Both the position numbers and the translations under genes were made by a program. A DNA stretch of 64,000 nt. It comes from Alligator mississippiensis. Its lineage: Eukaryota > Chordata > Crocodylia > Alligatoridae. Of the stretch, positions 13,123 through 24,899 are shown in pieces. Location of the stretch: NCBI RefSeq assembly GCF_030867095.1, contig NC_081824.1:254945956-255009955 (forward strand). Reading direction: 5' to 3'. Under the pieces are notes generated by a model. That model saw nothing but the letters and a program-made list of their open reading frames with translations. It did not search any database and was not told the DNA's origin. Each line of letters starts with the position of its first letter. Position 1 is the stretch's first letter.

Positions 13123-13263
13123 TGCCCCAAGTCATTTAAGGTGCATTATGCCGCCAAATTTCCTACAGCGGCTGGAATTAGTGCGCTATACGCTGCCCGG
13201 GCATGCAAACACTGGCACCATTAAAGCGGTGCCAGCATTTATCCCATTTTAAAGTGTTGTGCG

Positions 13264-14230
13264 TGTGGCAGAAATGCCACCGTCTGTGTCCCTCTCTAGA
13301 GACCTGTCTCTGCCAGCCTGAGAGGCTGGTGTTGAATCCCTCAGGGAGGGGATCTCCCTCTCTGGTCTGCATGACAAAAGCCTGGTGCCTGAATGCTCTG
13401 GTCACCTGAGCAGGGGGGAGAAGCCCGGCCCTGCGCACAGGCCCAGGTAGTCAGGGATGCTTGGTAGATTGGTTGGCTTGTGGCCAGTATTGGCAGCTTC
13501 AATTGGACCGGGCTGCTGAGGTCAGAGAGGTTATAAAAAGGCCTGGGCCAGGAAGAAAGGCAGCCATTAGCCATGCGGTCATCCAGGTGAATCTGAAACT
13601 GGCTCTCTCCTCATCACCGCATGGTCCAAGAGTGCCCTGCCTCCAGAGGAAATCTCCAACCACCTCTGGATGATGCGAGTGAGTAAGCTGCTTGAGATCA
13701 GACTAGATATTTAGCTTACAGTAACTTAGATGCGTGTTTAAAAGGCTACCATCAGCCACCCTGGTTTGCTCTATGGGATTCCTCTGATATTCCTCTGATA
13801 TTTCCATGATATTGCTCTACCTTTTACCCTGTTTCCGCCCTACCCCCTGAATCAATAATGTTCTCCTTTGTGACCGGTGTGGGAGACTTATTGTGGGGTG
13901 GGTCTAAATTATGCCGAGGAGGCCCCTTAGGTCTGCGGACTAAGGGAGGCTTCCCTAATAAGCCCCTGACTTGGGAAAGTGCCCCAAGTGCTGGTATTGG
14001 GTCGAGTACCCATTGGACAATCAGGCCTGTGTTCTCCAAGGTGCGCAGAGCCAGAATTGAGTCTAGAGCCTTGGATGGTGGCAGCGGGAACCCCAGGCTA
14101 GCGGGTGTGCTCCAGGGAAGGGGTCGGCCAGACATGTGGCACCCCAGGGAGGCACTCAGAGCCTGGAAGGTGGTCGGGCGCAGGGAGGTGGGTGGCTCAA
14201 CGCAGGAGTGCCCCCTACTGGCCTGCCACA
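13264..14230 (+). mobile_element. Solo LTR of an endogenous retrovirus
   Basis: 967 bp bounded by perfect 8-bp short inverted repeats, TGTGGCAG at the left and CTGCCACA at the right, so it obeys the TG...CA rule. Flanks are gtgcg (13259-13263) and gtgca (14231-14235), a 4/5 match to a 5-bp target duplication. The second copy of the host element (58579-59274) shows the empty site: a continuous '..cgtttcatc'-side sequence with no LTR. A TATA-like ttataaaaag at 13531-13540 fits a U3 promoter on the plus strand. No second LTR and no gag-pol-env sequence is nearby, so the internal part was probably lost by LTR-LTR recombination. Family not identified. Confidence 0.8.
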
Positions 14231-14369
14231 GTGCACACATGCCTCTCGTTTTGTCTACACATGGCTTTTGAAACTAGTTTATGTGCAGTGAACTTCTATT
14301 CTGTTACAGGTTTAAACCAGTTGCTGATCCGTTAAATTGGTTTATGTGTAACTTCTGTTCATATTCCTA

Positions 14370-16105
14370 GTGAACAGAAAAATTATTTCTTTAGCTCTCT
14401 AGAAGTGCAGGGGAAATTGGGATTGAATCCCATTTGTTTTAATTAAAGAAGAACCTTTTTTTTAACTGATTGATAAATATTACAAGTTACAAAAGTTTAT
14501 TATCCCATCTCTCCAAACTCAGGGCTCTCAGCTATCTGAATCAGTGTCTGGAATAGAAAGAAAAAAAAAAAGAGACATAAATTAATTAGTAAACTTGGAT
14601 TAAAAAATGAGTCACTGTGCTAAATGGGGTTTAGTGCAGAGGTTTCAATTTAATCCACCTGGTGAAAGTCTCTGGATGTGTGTTTTGTTTTGTTTTTTTA
14701 TGCAACTCCACACTTTGTAGTTTTCTTCTTGTAAACTTCCAGCCAAAGACAGTATCTCTTATACTCCCCGAGAGCTTCCTGTATTGCTATCCAATGAGCA
14801 CAAGCCCCTCTGTTGCAGGCACTAAAGATTAGTAGATCCTAAATGGGAATATGTCCATCAATTGCTTTGACAGATACCTGGGAACTAATACCCAGAATGC
14901 TGGTGTAGGTAACTATGCAGCAGAAAGAAGAATCATTGAATATACATAGGATATAAATAATCCTCTCACCCTTAAAAATCATTCCTCTAGGCCATGGCTG
15001 AAGCTTCTTAGTTGGGCTCTGCTTGTTCAGGGGGTAAAACAGGATATAATATTCACACTTATCAGTGTAATGTCTACCTTTTAATAGTTTTCAAATTCAT
15101 GTATGAAATCAAAAGACAAACAATGGTAATTATTTAATGTTGTAGTGTATCTTTTGCTGCATGACAAATAATTGCATTTTTTTCCTTATTTTTGGAGCTC
15201 TAAACAGACTTAGAGCCTTGTTCCATGGTAATTTTGGGCAGCTCCTGGAGCTCTTAACCCATGGATTGTCTGCACATTGCCACCTTAAAGTGGCTTTAAG
15301 CACTCATTTAAGCATTTGTTATGTGGCTCAAAATTAGCCACTCCACAGGCAGGATTATCTCTTGATCCATAGAACCCAGGTCTTGTTCCATTAAGATGTA
15401 GCCACTCCCCACAGATGTGCCACTCAAACTGCAGGTGTGACTGCTCTAACCTCCAAGCTAGCACTAAGTGGATCAACATTTGTGTGGCTCACAATGCAAG
15501 GTGTATCAAGGCCCTTAGCGCTTATCGGAGCAAGTAAACCAAATGCACTTTGTACAAAAGCATTCCTAGTGTATGTGGTAGTACCCTGTGTTGATTAAGA
15601 GTAGCAGACACAAACTGTTCTACAGTCTTTAACTTCAGTCATAGTCCTTCATTTTAGAGGACTGGAGAGACTATATAAAACACATGATTGAAGTTCTTTT
15701 AAGATGAAGAGTCCAGAAACAATTGCCATAGTTGGTTAAAGCTGTTGGCTGGTCCTTCCACCTAGTATCTACCTCATCTTTATCTATGGGAAGTTATCTG
15801 ATTCATTTGATTACTCACTTTGAAGAGAATAGCCAACTTGAAGGAATTCCACGTTACCTAAGCAGTCTTTTTTCCAGTAAGAGGAAAGAAAACTAGATTT
15901 GGAACTACTGGTTGAAGAGAAGGGTGCAGACAAGGAGCATGACCTGTTGGGGAGTGCAGTTCAAAAGGAAAAGGAGAAGGGATGAAGCAGAAAGCATGGG
16001 TAGGTGAAAAAGTTCCAGAAAATACTAAGCAGATTTAAATGACACAACAAGCCTTACAGAAAAGTATGCCCCTGGAAGATGTGCAAGCAAAGGCACAACA
16101 GAATT
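14370..16105. other. Intergenic DNA, mostly unrecognised
   Basis: AT-rich; contains one possible old MITE (separate entry). No coding signal. Confidence 0.35.
15212..15522. repeat. Possible old MITE with short inverted ends
   Basis: The left end (agagccttgttccat) and inverted right end (agggccttgataca) match over about 15 bp, and the interval is more GC-rich than its surroundings. No target duplication and no second copy in the window, so this is tentative. Confidence 0.3.
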
Positions 16106-16108
16106 TAA

Positions 16109-17636
16109 TGTAGGATCCCCACAATTACACTTCCTACCATGCTGTGACTACCTGGCCTCGAACAGCTGGTCGCACATGGCCTTGGCCTGGACGGTTGGCA
16201 ATGGATGTCCCGAGGTTTCTTGTAAACAGTGAGGTAGATGTTTGTTACCTAGGTGGCCGCCCCCAGACTCGCCTGCCATGACTTTTAATATAATTTCAGT
16301 TGGGGGAAAACTACCCAGGGCTCCTCCACCGTGGGTAGTCCGCTAGGTGGCTGTCCATGGGGCTCCACCTCCCTGACACCCCAGCCTCATGCCAACCTTT
16401 GGTGGTCACTGGATCTTGTTGGCCGCTCCCCTGATGCTGTTGCGCTCTTGACCTAGACGTTCTCTTGAGCCTTATTGTGCCCCAAGCACTTTCTCCTGGG
16501 ATGGCTCAACTGATTTGCTATCTGGCCTGAGGTGGGCCTCCTCCTGCCCTATGCTGCCTCAGGCCTAGGAACCGAAAATTGATCAAAAACCAAAGGGAAA
16601 AAAACAAAAAGGAAGGACGGAAAGGAGCCATCCTGCCAGTGCCTCTATTCTGCACTCTATTCCTCTAACAGGGACTTACTTCCTGGCTAGGGCACTTAGT
16701 CCCCCGGCACCATTTTATCTCACCACACACAACCCCACCAAAAGGGGGTAAAGAAAAAAGGAACGAAACAAAATTACAAGTTGTGGGAGGGTCCGTTTGG
16801 TTTCCTCCCCAGCCCTACTGCTAGAAAACAGAGATGTCGCCTTGTCACTCTCGCTACAAAATTCTTTGGACTTGTCCCTGCTAATCAATATTCTGCTCCC
16901 GTCTATGGGAGATGACCCATCGTCTGGCCAGGGGTGGCCACGGCTTCTCTTCTCGGGCCGTCTCTCCCCTCACACCATTGAATGTGGCTTGCGGAATCAT
17001 TCTCCACCGATGTTGTTTGGGGTGTCCAGCTTTCAGCGCCCCGTGGTTCCTTCAGGTCTGATCAGTCGCTGCTTGTGTTGTCTCCTGCTGCCGAGTCTGC
17101 TACTGCCCAGCTGGGCTTCCTCTGTGGGCGTTTACACCACTCTCCACTGGTGTAGAGAGCTTCCTTTGGCTGTCTTGCTTCCCAGGCACGCCAGCCTTTG
17201 CCAGTGGAGAGCCCCCATCGGCTTTCCCTCCTCCCAACCATGCTGGTCATTGTGGGTACAGAGAGCCTCTGCTGGCTTTCCCTTCTCCTGTTGTCACCGG
17301 CATTGAGAGTCCTCACAGACTCTCTCTCCTTCTTCTTCCCCCAGCCTTCGCCGGCGGTCCTTTTTATTTCCGCTGACCGGTGATTGCCGATGATGTTACC
17401 GGCCAGCCTCAGCTGAATAAAGGTGTGGCTTACAACCTGCGCGGGTTCCTTCCCTTGCTCCGGCTGTGCCACAGGTCCTGCTGCAGGTAAACATTTTTCT
17501 TGTGTTATTTTTTTTTCTTTTGTGTATGGTCCCCACCCTAGGGGTCCCTAGTGTGTGGTTTGTGCTCTTTCAACTGATTGTCCCTGTGACACATGCTATA
17601 CATGCAGAGTTGGAAGTATGATTGTGGGATCCAGCA
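16109..17636. mobile_element. 1.5-kb element with imperfect long terminal inverted repeats
   Basis: The left end TGTAGGATCCCCACAAT and the inverted right end TGCTGGATCCCACAAT start a match that continues for roughly 30-50 bp. Both ends fit a TG...CA reading as well as a DNA-transposon TIR. The interior is GC- and pyrimidine-rich and has an AATAAA at 17415-17420 followed by a GC-rich stretch and a caggtaaac donor-like sequence, an arrangement resembling the R/U5 part of an LTR. No matching target duplication flanks the ends. The 169-codon frame at 16797-17306 has no recognisable domain. It could be a cut-and-paste element or an unusual LTR. Confidence 0.55.
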
Positions 17637-17697
17637 TCCGATCCCATCACGCCTTGGGCCTCCTCTAAACATTACAGGTATTGTGCAATTAACTGGT

Positions 17698-18135
17698 TAA
17701 GTACAGACAGCGGAAAAAGCCTGAGGCTGAATTGATTCAATATTCACAGGTTAGTCTAAGCTGTGTAGATTGAACTGATAAGAAAATGAACAAACATTCA
17801 TTTTTTGATTCTGGAAATGCAGCCACATGCTTACAGTGGCCCAGGCCAGAAGCTACGGAGTACTGGCCTGGACTGGAGCAGACAGCTTAGACCAATGCTA
17901 GTCCACCCACCCTGCAAAGCATCCTGGGATGCTGGGGGAAGTTAACTGGGATCTGGGGCAGAAATTCAATAAACTGATTTAACCTAAATTAGTTAAATCT
18001 GATACTACAGGCATTCAGGTTTATCTTAAACCATTTTGGTCAGTTGAAAGTGGTTTATGTGCACTGGACTTCTGTTATGTTACAGATTTGAATTGATTTC
18101 TGATCACTTATGCCGGTTTATGTGTAATCTCTGTC
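17698..18135. mobile_element. Copy B of the outer repeat at 11866, uninterrupted
   Basis: Shares with 11866-14362 the blocks 'gaggctgaattgattca', 'cacaggttagtctaag', 'ctgcaaagcat.ctggg', 'aaatctgatacta' and 'ggtttatgtgtaa', in the same order and orientation. It lacks both the nested element and part of the GC-rich interior, and so serves as the empty-site reference for the insertion at 12573. Ends approximate. Confidence 0.7.
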
Positions 18136-18149
18136 TCTAGCCCTGGAGA

Positions 18150-19300
18150 CCAGCTACGTGTGCAAAGTAGCTATCAAGATAAAAAGCTCCAACCAGTTAT
18201 AATGTTAGACCTCAACAATGTGTACTAATTATATAGCTGGTTGCTATCCAGCTTTAATTTGCACATGTAGTGGGGCCTTCCCTGTGACTGGAAGCCCCAT
18301 CAGCTGACAGGGTTCCTAGCCACAGTGGTGCCCCATGCCCACTGTGAAAATCTCAAGCCCTGGGGATCACACCTATTGTGATTCCCAAGGTCTGAGGGGG
18401 AGGTGTTAAACCCCCAGTCCACCAAGGGCTCTCTCTCTGGCTCCTCACTGGCAGTGGAGATCAAGAGACCCCGTAACTAATGTGGTTTTCAGCACCTTAC
18501 ATGTAGCTGGGACTGAATACCTCATAACTGACAGGGCTGCCAGTCCCGGCTGTGCCTCACATGCAAGCTGGTACTCGGAGCCCCATCACTTGTGGGGGTC
18601 TCTTGGTCCCAGCTGCATGTGGCTGTCATGGCTAGGAGCCCTCTACGCAAAGGGGGCTCCCAACCTTGGAAGCCTGCTTCTTGTCAGGAGCCCAGGATTG
18701 GGTTCCCCCTGCACCAGCAATATGATGTGATTGGATATAATGTGTGATCCCACAATTTTGTTCCCTGCGATGCACATGTGGCATGGCAGAATATGCAATT
18801 GTTTGGCTCACACATTAGATCTAATCACACCTTTATCTATACATGTAGAGGGGGCCTTATTTTCAGTGCAGGGGGAACTTGGGATCACAATCCTAGGTAC
18901 CCCCTGTATTGGCAAGTAGCAAGTTCCAGGGCTCCCAGGGCCAACCCACAATTTTTGGGGCCCCCTGCAAGTTGTAGTTGTGAGGCTCCCTGATGCAAAG
19001 AAGCCAGTGCTGGTGGTAGTGGGGGTGGCAGCAAACAGCCAAAGAAGCCCGGGTTGGTGGTGGTGGCAAGTGGACAGATGTGCATTCAGCGTCAGTGGTG
19101 GGGAGGGGGGTGGTGAGTGGACGGACATGAACCCGGTGGTGGCAGGGAGGATGAGTGGCTGAATACAGGGGGCCCCTTGGCTGTGGGGCCCCCTGTGGCT
19201 GCAAGTTGCACAGGATAGGAAGGGCCAGAGGGTTCCCATTTTTTGTGTAATAACTTTGTGGTTTATTCCTTAGTTTATCACACTATTAATTGTTTTTACA
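18150..19300. repeat. GC-rich composite repeat region
   Basis: Contains repeated 'catgtag.gggggcc' and 'gactggaagcccc'-type phrases and an internal block (about 18927-19230) whose start CAGGGCTCCCAGGGCC and 'ggggccccctg' motifs resemble ends of small hAT elements. Several overlapping frames on both strands (for example 18808-19239, minus) are composition artefacts. I could not resolve individual elements. Confidence 0.4.
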
Positions 19301-20236
19301 TGTGGTCAGGTAACAATAAAGATGTGATTAGTTGGTATCCCACAATGCAAATTCTAGGAGATTAGAAACAAATGATAGATGGGATAAGATTAACAATATT
19401 GGCTGGTGTCTTTGAAGGAACATTTAATTTATGCTTTTCCTTTGCTTTCAGTCCTTCAGCATTTATTCTTTCTTTGCTAGAGGCAAATTGGTTACAGTCT
19501 TGTTCACTGTCAACTGACACTAGTAGAAGATAAATCACCCTGAGTTAATCTTTTAGTCTGTGTAAAATACAAAAGAGGAGTAACTTGACACTTTAATAAT
19601 TTTACTATTACAAGTCTCTGTTACCTGCTATCTTAACAGTTCCTTTTGAACCAGATCAGATTATCATCGCCACACACCTGTCTCAGAATGAAAAATGCCA
19701 TCTCTGAAAGTGCTGTTGCAGTCTGTTTGAAGGCATAAAGATTAATACAGCAGTCAATGAAAGTAGCTGGTGCCCAGCATTACTGAAAATGAGGTTTTAG
19801 ATATTTCAATTTGGGCGCCCATAAACAAGCCATGTGGTATCAGTGGCTGCTTCTGAAAAGGTTCACTTCGGTGGTCTGAGTTTCAAGGGCCTTAATGAGA
19901 AAAGGTCTGACCAGGTTACATATTTGTAGGGAAAGCATCTTTCTTCTCCACAGATCCCTACAAACAAACATTCTATTCTGTATTTTAAATCTGATTGGCT
20001 CTAACCTGACTTTAAATCAGATAAAATTTTAGCACATTCTGTGCCATAATCAGATCTAACTGGTTAAGAGCTCTACAAAAGAAACCATTTGCAATGAGCA
20101 AGTTTTACCAGTCTTACAAAACATACAAAACAACCAGGCAGGTCTTCATCTCCAACTGACCAGGCCAGGCAGAGTAGTCGAACAACACATAGTGCTCAAT
20201 ACATACAACATCCCAAACCAGAAGCAGTGAAGCCAT
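19301..20236. other. Apparently unique intergenic DNA
   Basis: AT-rich sequence between two repeat clusters. No gene signal seen. Confidence 0.4.
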
Positions 20237-21722
20237 TAGGGCTGTGTGATGCTTCAGTAGCCGATTTGACTTGGAGGAGATTCAGCCCAATTCAGTGGCC
20301 AAATCTCTGAATTGGGAAACTAATTAAAAGCTCTGAACTGAATTGGAAGCCTCTGAATCGATTCAGAAAAGATGCAGCCCGATTCAGAGATTCAGCCATA
20401 GACTAAACAGGCAGTAGTCCTCAAGGATGCTGGCACAGCTGCCTCCAGCTAGTAAGTCTGTTGTGATGGGTGGAGAGGGGAGGGGAGGGAATGGGTGTGG
20501 GGGAGGCAGACTAATGCCCCCACAGCAAGGGAGGGATTGGGGCTGGGACAAACTTCCCAGCCAGGGTGGGGAGTGGTGGTGTGCAGGCAGAGCTGTCCCT
20601 AGGGGTGTGCGGGGCCTGGGGCATATCAGCCTGTGCAGGGGCTGGGTGGGTGGAGGGTGGCAAGTGGCTGGAGGAGCAGCTGGAGCTGGTGGAGTGGCAG
20701 GGCGGGGGAGGTGGTGAGCAGCAGAGCCGACAGCGGTGGAGTATGGTGGCCGCAGCAGGGCCTGTACGGGACTGTCTGTGGTGCCCCCAAATCATGGGGC
20801 CCAGGGCAGTCACTCTGATTTGCTCTTCCCAGGGACAGCCCTGGGTGTGGGACTTGGGGAAGGAGGCTCTGGCCACTGCATGCTGCTGATCCAGGAGGGC
20901 ATGGAATTGGGCGTTTGCCTCTGGATCTGTGTGGGGTGGGTTGGGCCGGACTGTGCTCTGGACACATAGCGGAAGGCACTGGGAGTGGGGGCTATGCCCT
21001 CCCACTGCTTGCCCAGCATCTCTGTGCCTCTTGGACAAGCCATGGCTTTGCCCCAACTGGGCAAGCAGCGGCAGGACATAGGGGTGGGCGCATTCACCTG
21101 GATTGGGTCTGGCCCAGTGGCAGGGGCTATGGGGAATTTTAGGGTGGCTGCAGCCCCCACATAGCCCCTACTCCACTGTGCTCTGTGGAGCAGGTAGAGC
21201 CAGGGCTGAACTCTGGGCTGCGGCTGGGACTAGCTGCCCAGAGTACAGCCCTGGCTCCACCTGCCCTGTGGAGATTAGCCAGGTGGCAGGCGGCTGGGAT
21301 TAGCTTCCCAGAGCGCAGCCTAGCCCAGCCCGCCCAGCACAGATCCAGGGGCACATGCCCGCTTCCATGCCCTCCTGGACCAGCGGAGCGTGTCAGCATG
21401 CAGTAGCGGGAGCTCACTTCCCCAAGTCCCATGCGCCCCCCACCCTGGCTGGGCAGCTTGTTCCAGCTACAGCCCCAATCCCTCCCTTGCTGTGGGGTCA
21501 TTGATCTGCCCCCACCCTCCGCCCACTACAACAGACTTACCAGCTGGAGGCAGCTGTGTCCAGCATCCTCAAGGACTGCTGCCTGTTTAGTCTATGGCCA
21601 AATCTCTGAATTGGTGCTGAACCTTCAGATCCGAATTGGCCGAATCGAATCGGGACAATGATTCGAATCACCGAATCGAATCACTGTCCCTCCAAATCAG
21701 CCGAATCTGAAGTGAATACTTG
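20237..21722. mobile_element. Foldback element 1 (long inverted repeats, nested hAT)
   Basis: The two halves are inverted copies. The left arm runs about 20237-20587 and resumes at 20844-20965; the right arm is about 21290-21722. Matching landmarks are 'gccatagactaaacaggcag' at 20395 against its inverse near 21600, and 'acagcaagggagggattggg' at 20522 against its inverse near 21485. The outermost parts are degenerate repeats of a 'gaatcgattcgg'-like motif. The left arm is interrupted by a small hAT element, and the centre has a further hairpin (21185-21265). No transposase is visible. The many frames here (such as 20511-21056, minus) are GC artefacts. Confidence 0.8.
20588..20843. mobile_element. 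Small hAT-like element nested in foldback 1
   Basis: Left terminus CAGAGCTGTCCCTAGG; the inverted right terminus is CAGGGCTGTCCCTGGG. Flanking octamers are tgtgcagg (20580-20587) and ggtgtggg (20844-20851), 5/8 identical with two transitions and one transversion. The opposite arm of the foldback has no such insert at the mirrored position, which confirms that it is a later insertion. About 256 bp, no coding capacity. Confidence 0.75.
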
Positions 21723-21920
21723 TTACTAGTAGCCATTTTAATTCCATGATAACAGCACTTGGTTGGAGCAGAATGCAGTGAAATATTCAAATATGAGATT
21801 TACTTTCACACTTTTGACTGCTCTGTGTTGTTGATATGCATTATTTTATTACGTAGCTGCAGACTACATGCTCAGCGCTATAAAGGGAACAATTTCTGCC
21901 TCAAGTATTAAAGAGTCAGG

Positions 21921-22397
21921 GGGCATATCCTCACAAGTCATTTACTGCACAGTTGACTAATTAACTTTACAGTAAACATCTACACGTGTGCCCCTATTAG
22001 GGTGCACAAAACTAATAAACTTCACAGCAAGGTAGGACTTGTAAATACAGTCCTACCTGCTGCAGAGTTTTTTCGTGCACAGAAGTGCATGTGTAGACAC
22101 TGAGCTGGCTGACTTGGGCACAAGGGTGCTTCAGTGCAGAGGCTGCTTGCCAACTAGCCCTGCACTAAAGCACTCCTGTGCCCCAGCCACCCCCTTTGCA
22201 GCACATTAAGCCCAGTTGGAGCAGCCCCAGGCTGGCAGGCTGACCCCCCAGGCTCCTTGCCAGCCAGGACTGCTGTGACCCAACTCAATGTGTGGTGTTC
22301 TAGGTGCACGTGTAAACTGTGCACCCAGGAGTTTCCCAGGAGCAATAAACCCCTGGGAGTTTATTTCTGTCCCCTAATAGTATGTGTAGATGTGCCC
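21921..22397. mobile_element. MITE, inverted relative to the 61661 copy
   Basis: The right end, read inward, is GGGCACATCTACACATAC and the left end GGGCATATCCTCACAAG. The interior matches the 61661-62687 element in reverse, including 'ttgggcacaagggtgcttcag', the 'cctattaggg' block and a central near-palindrome around 'ggactgtatttacaagtcc'. It lacks the insertion found in the 61.7-kb copy and so gives the empty-site reference. No coding capacity. Confidence 0.75.
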
Positions 22398-22404
22398 AGG
22401 ATGT

Positions 22405-24895
22405 ACTTGGAAACCCAGAAGAGAGAATGACAGGTTTTATGTTTGTTTGTTTGCTTTAATGTAATGTTCATTTTCAGTTCATAGAAAACCTGGAAAAAAG
22501 GAGTCTTCAAACTGAATACAGAAAAAATGTTCTACCTAATTTGCAGCACCAAATAAGCTACAGTTCTTCAGCCCCTCTTAAAAAACCTGCCATATGTGTT
22601 TATGTATTGCATACACACAAACAAGCACATGCAGTTATATGAAAAAACATTAGACAGATTCCCTCTTTTATTTAGTTTATAATCACCATGGGACACTACA
22701 AATGAACTAAACTAATCAGCTAATGAGGAGGATTAACTTTTTAAAAAGGTAGATATTGTGGTTCTGTGGCTTGGGAATTGATACTAGTCACTGACTGTAT
22801 TACTGATTATGTCTAATTAGGGCAAAGAAAATAAGTACTTGTGATATTTGAGCTCTGGAATGGGAAAGGAAGGAAAGAAGCGGGGGGAAGAGAGAGAGAT
22901 TGTGTCTAATTCATGCCTTACACTAAGCAGATTCTCTTTACTATCATAGCATTATTCAGAATCAATTTACAGTCAAACGAACAATATGACCATGTGCTGT
23001 GTAATATTTACCATTTCACCAATCTGCTTGACGCTAACACATTCTATTAATAGACCAACAAGGAGTGACACTAATGGAACTGCACTAGAGTGATTCAAAT
23101 CATGTTTAGCTAAGAAACGATTTGTCAAGGTGGGAGGTTGAGTTGCAAGCCTGGAATTTAATTCAATTCAGTGTTCTTACAACAGTTTGCATTAGTGCTT
23201 TCTGTGGATCAGAAAGCTGACATGCCAAAAGCGTGCAGCAAAGGGATTATTCCCCACACCCTCCATAAAGAATGCATTTTATTTTCTAGGGAAGTGAGCT
23301 CCCTCTCTGACTTAACTTGCTCTGTGATCTTTTCCCTTTGTCTTTTTGTCACATGCACTGTCCATAATCCTGTTTTATACATGGCGATTGGTGTAAAACT
23401 TTTTTCCTGATTAATGGTAGAATTTGGGGGTTAAGCAGTCCATTAAAGGAATGACATATGTCACTGGAATTGCAAGTCTTCCAGCTTTCCTACTACAATC
23501 CTTTATCTTTCAGGGGGTAAAGTAATCACCATACAAATTCACATAATGCCAAAACTTAATCCCATTGAAGATTGACAACCACTAGGCAGCTGGTGTGCTG
23601 TGACCACTGCCCTCTGAGCTGACCAACATTTGTTTCATTGTTTCCTTTGGGGTCCCTGCATTTGTCCATCTTTACCCACCTGTTGTTTCTTTTCTTCTGC
23701 ATAGATTGCAAAATCTTTGAGACAAGAGACATCTTATTTCTCTATGCTTAAAAACCAGCTAGCGCCACGGGGTCCTGGTCCAAGACTGAGCATTACCTAA
23801 GCATTTCCACTGCAGTAAGGTCAAAAGGAATTTTACCACTGATTTCCAGTGGCACGCCAAAAGTGTCATCCAAACAGTCAGAATGTACCATGTTGCAAAT
23901 GCAGTTAGCATCAGAGAAATCTGAAAAAATGCAGTGGGTTTATAAAATCTTGGGTCTAGGTAGCCAGCCAAAATTTAGCTTGTTCTGAGGTTCAAGGTTG
24001 AGCTCCAATACCTCTGAGGAAATTTGATATTTAAGGTTTTTCTTGTGGCTGAACAAAAGAACTGATGCACAAATTTAAATAATAATGATAATAAAAGGGG
24101 GGGAAAGGCCAAAACAACCAGTGAAACAAAGAGAAGAGACAGAAAGAGAAATAAGAAAGCAGTTCCAGCTTCTTGGAAATACTCCCAGAGCTGAGAGGAA
24201 TGTTCTGCAATGTGTGTCTGCATGTTCCTGTGCTTCTCTCTCTCCCACAGCCACGGAGCCCAGACATCTGTAGGATGTGGACAACAATGGAAAAATGTAA
24301 TAGAGCAACTGTTCTACCTCACTCCACAACTGGAGGCTTTTCGAGCACATTTGGTTGCTCTCTGGTTCACATGGTGGCCAGTACCATGTTGCGCTGTATT
24401 TTGCTAATGAAAATCCCAGACAAGAAAAGGAGAGGTGCTATTGTAAATGGGCACAAAAAGCCCATGGGAAAGGGGGGAGCTGATTGCAGCCAAAATGAGG
24501 GAAAGAAAATGTCAAAAAACCCCACTTTGGTTTGAAATAGCTTCATATTTTAAGTCAAACACCAAATACACTCCTACAACTTCATGTTCTACTCAACAGG
24601 AAATCACAAGCAACTCAAAGACCAGGGCACTTTAAGCTGTCTTAGTAGAAAAAACAGAACAGGATTTTATTGACTGTTCTGCACTATGACCAAACTCTTA
24701 ACAGAAAATCAAAGGGTCTGTGTCGGTCAAAATTGGGGCCTGGGCAAGGCAGTGCTGGGAAGTTCAAAATGCACTTTCTCAGCATGAGAGAGTGTAATTT
24801 ATATGTCAGTTCCAGTACACTGTGTAACACCAAGTGTACCTGACATTTTTTTTGTTACAAATGATGGAGTGTTACAAGTGATTAGGCTATTGCTT
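22405..24895. other. Apparently unique intergenic DNA
   Basis: AT-rich. Frames around 24031-24535 lie on both strands with no domain and no conserved splice context. Nothing recognised. Confidence 0.4.
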
Positions 24896-24899
24896 AGTA

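Larger units (their letters stand above)
12573..14265. mobile_element. hAT-like MITE, copy 1, split by a solo LTR
   Basis: Left terminus GGGTGTGTGTAGATGAAAC; the right terminus read inward is GCCATGTGTAGACAAAAC. Apart from the LTR at 13264-14230 it follows the uninterrupted copy at 58579-59274, including a GC-rich core and a hairpin at 13084-13122 (cagcaaactaaaactcc and its inverse). Without LTR and duplicated target it is about 721 bp. It is inserted in outer repeat A. The frames of up to 137 codons in this interval are shadows of GC-rich DNA. Confidence 0.8.
11866..14362. mobile_element. Outer composite repeat A, interrupted by nested insertions
   Basis: The left part (11866-12572, with 'gaggctgaattgattca' and 'ggttagtctaag') and right part (14266-14362, with 'tttatgtgcagtgaacttct' and 'ggtttatgtgtaa') align with an uninterrupted shorter copy at 17698-18135, showing they are one element split by later insertion. 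The insertion is the element at 12573-14265, which itself contains an LTR. The left part also holds GC-rich sequence (12240-12420) missing from the 17.7-kb copy. Outer ends are approximate. Confidence 0.7.

Noticed and set aside
13824..14271. 137-138-codon frames on both strands as retroviral protein
   Set aside because: They lie inside the LTR, which does not normally encode gag, pol or env, and no such motif is present.
16797..17306. 169-codon plus-strand frame
   Set aside because: Inside a repeat, without any domain, and opposed by a 136-codon frame on the other strand.
20511..21160. Several 100-180-codon frames on both strands
   Set aside because: They lie within the GC-rich foldback element and have no recognisable domains.
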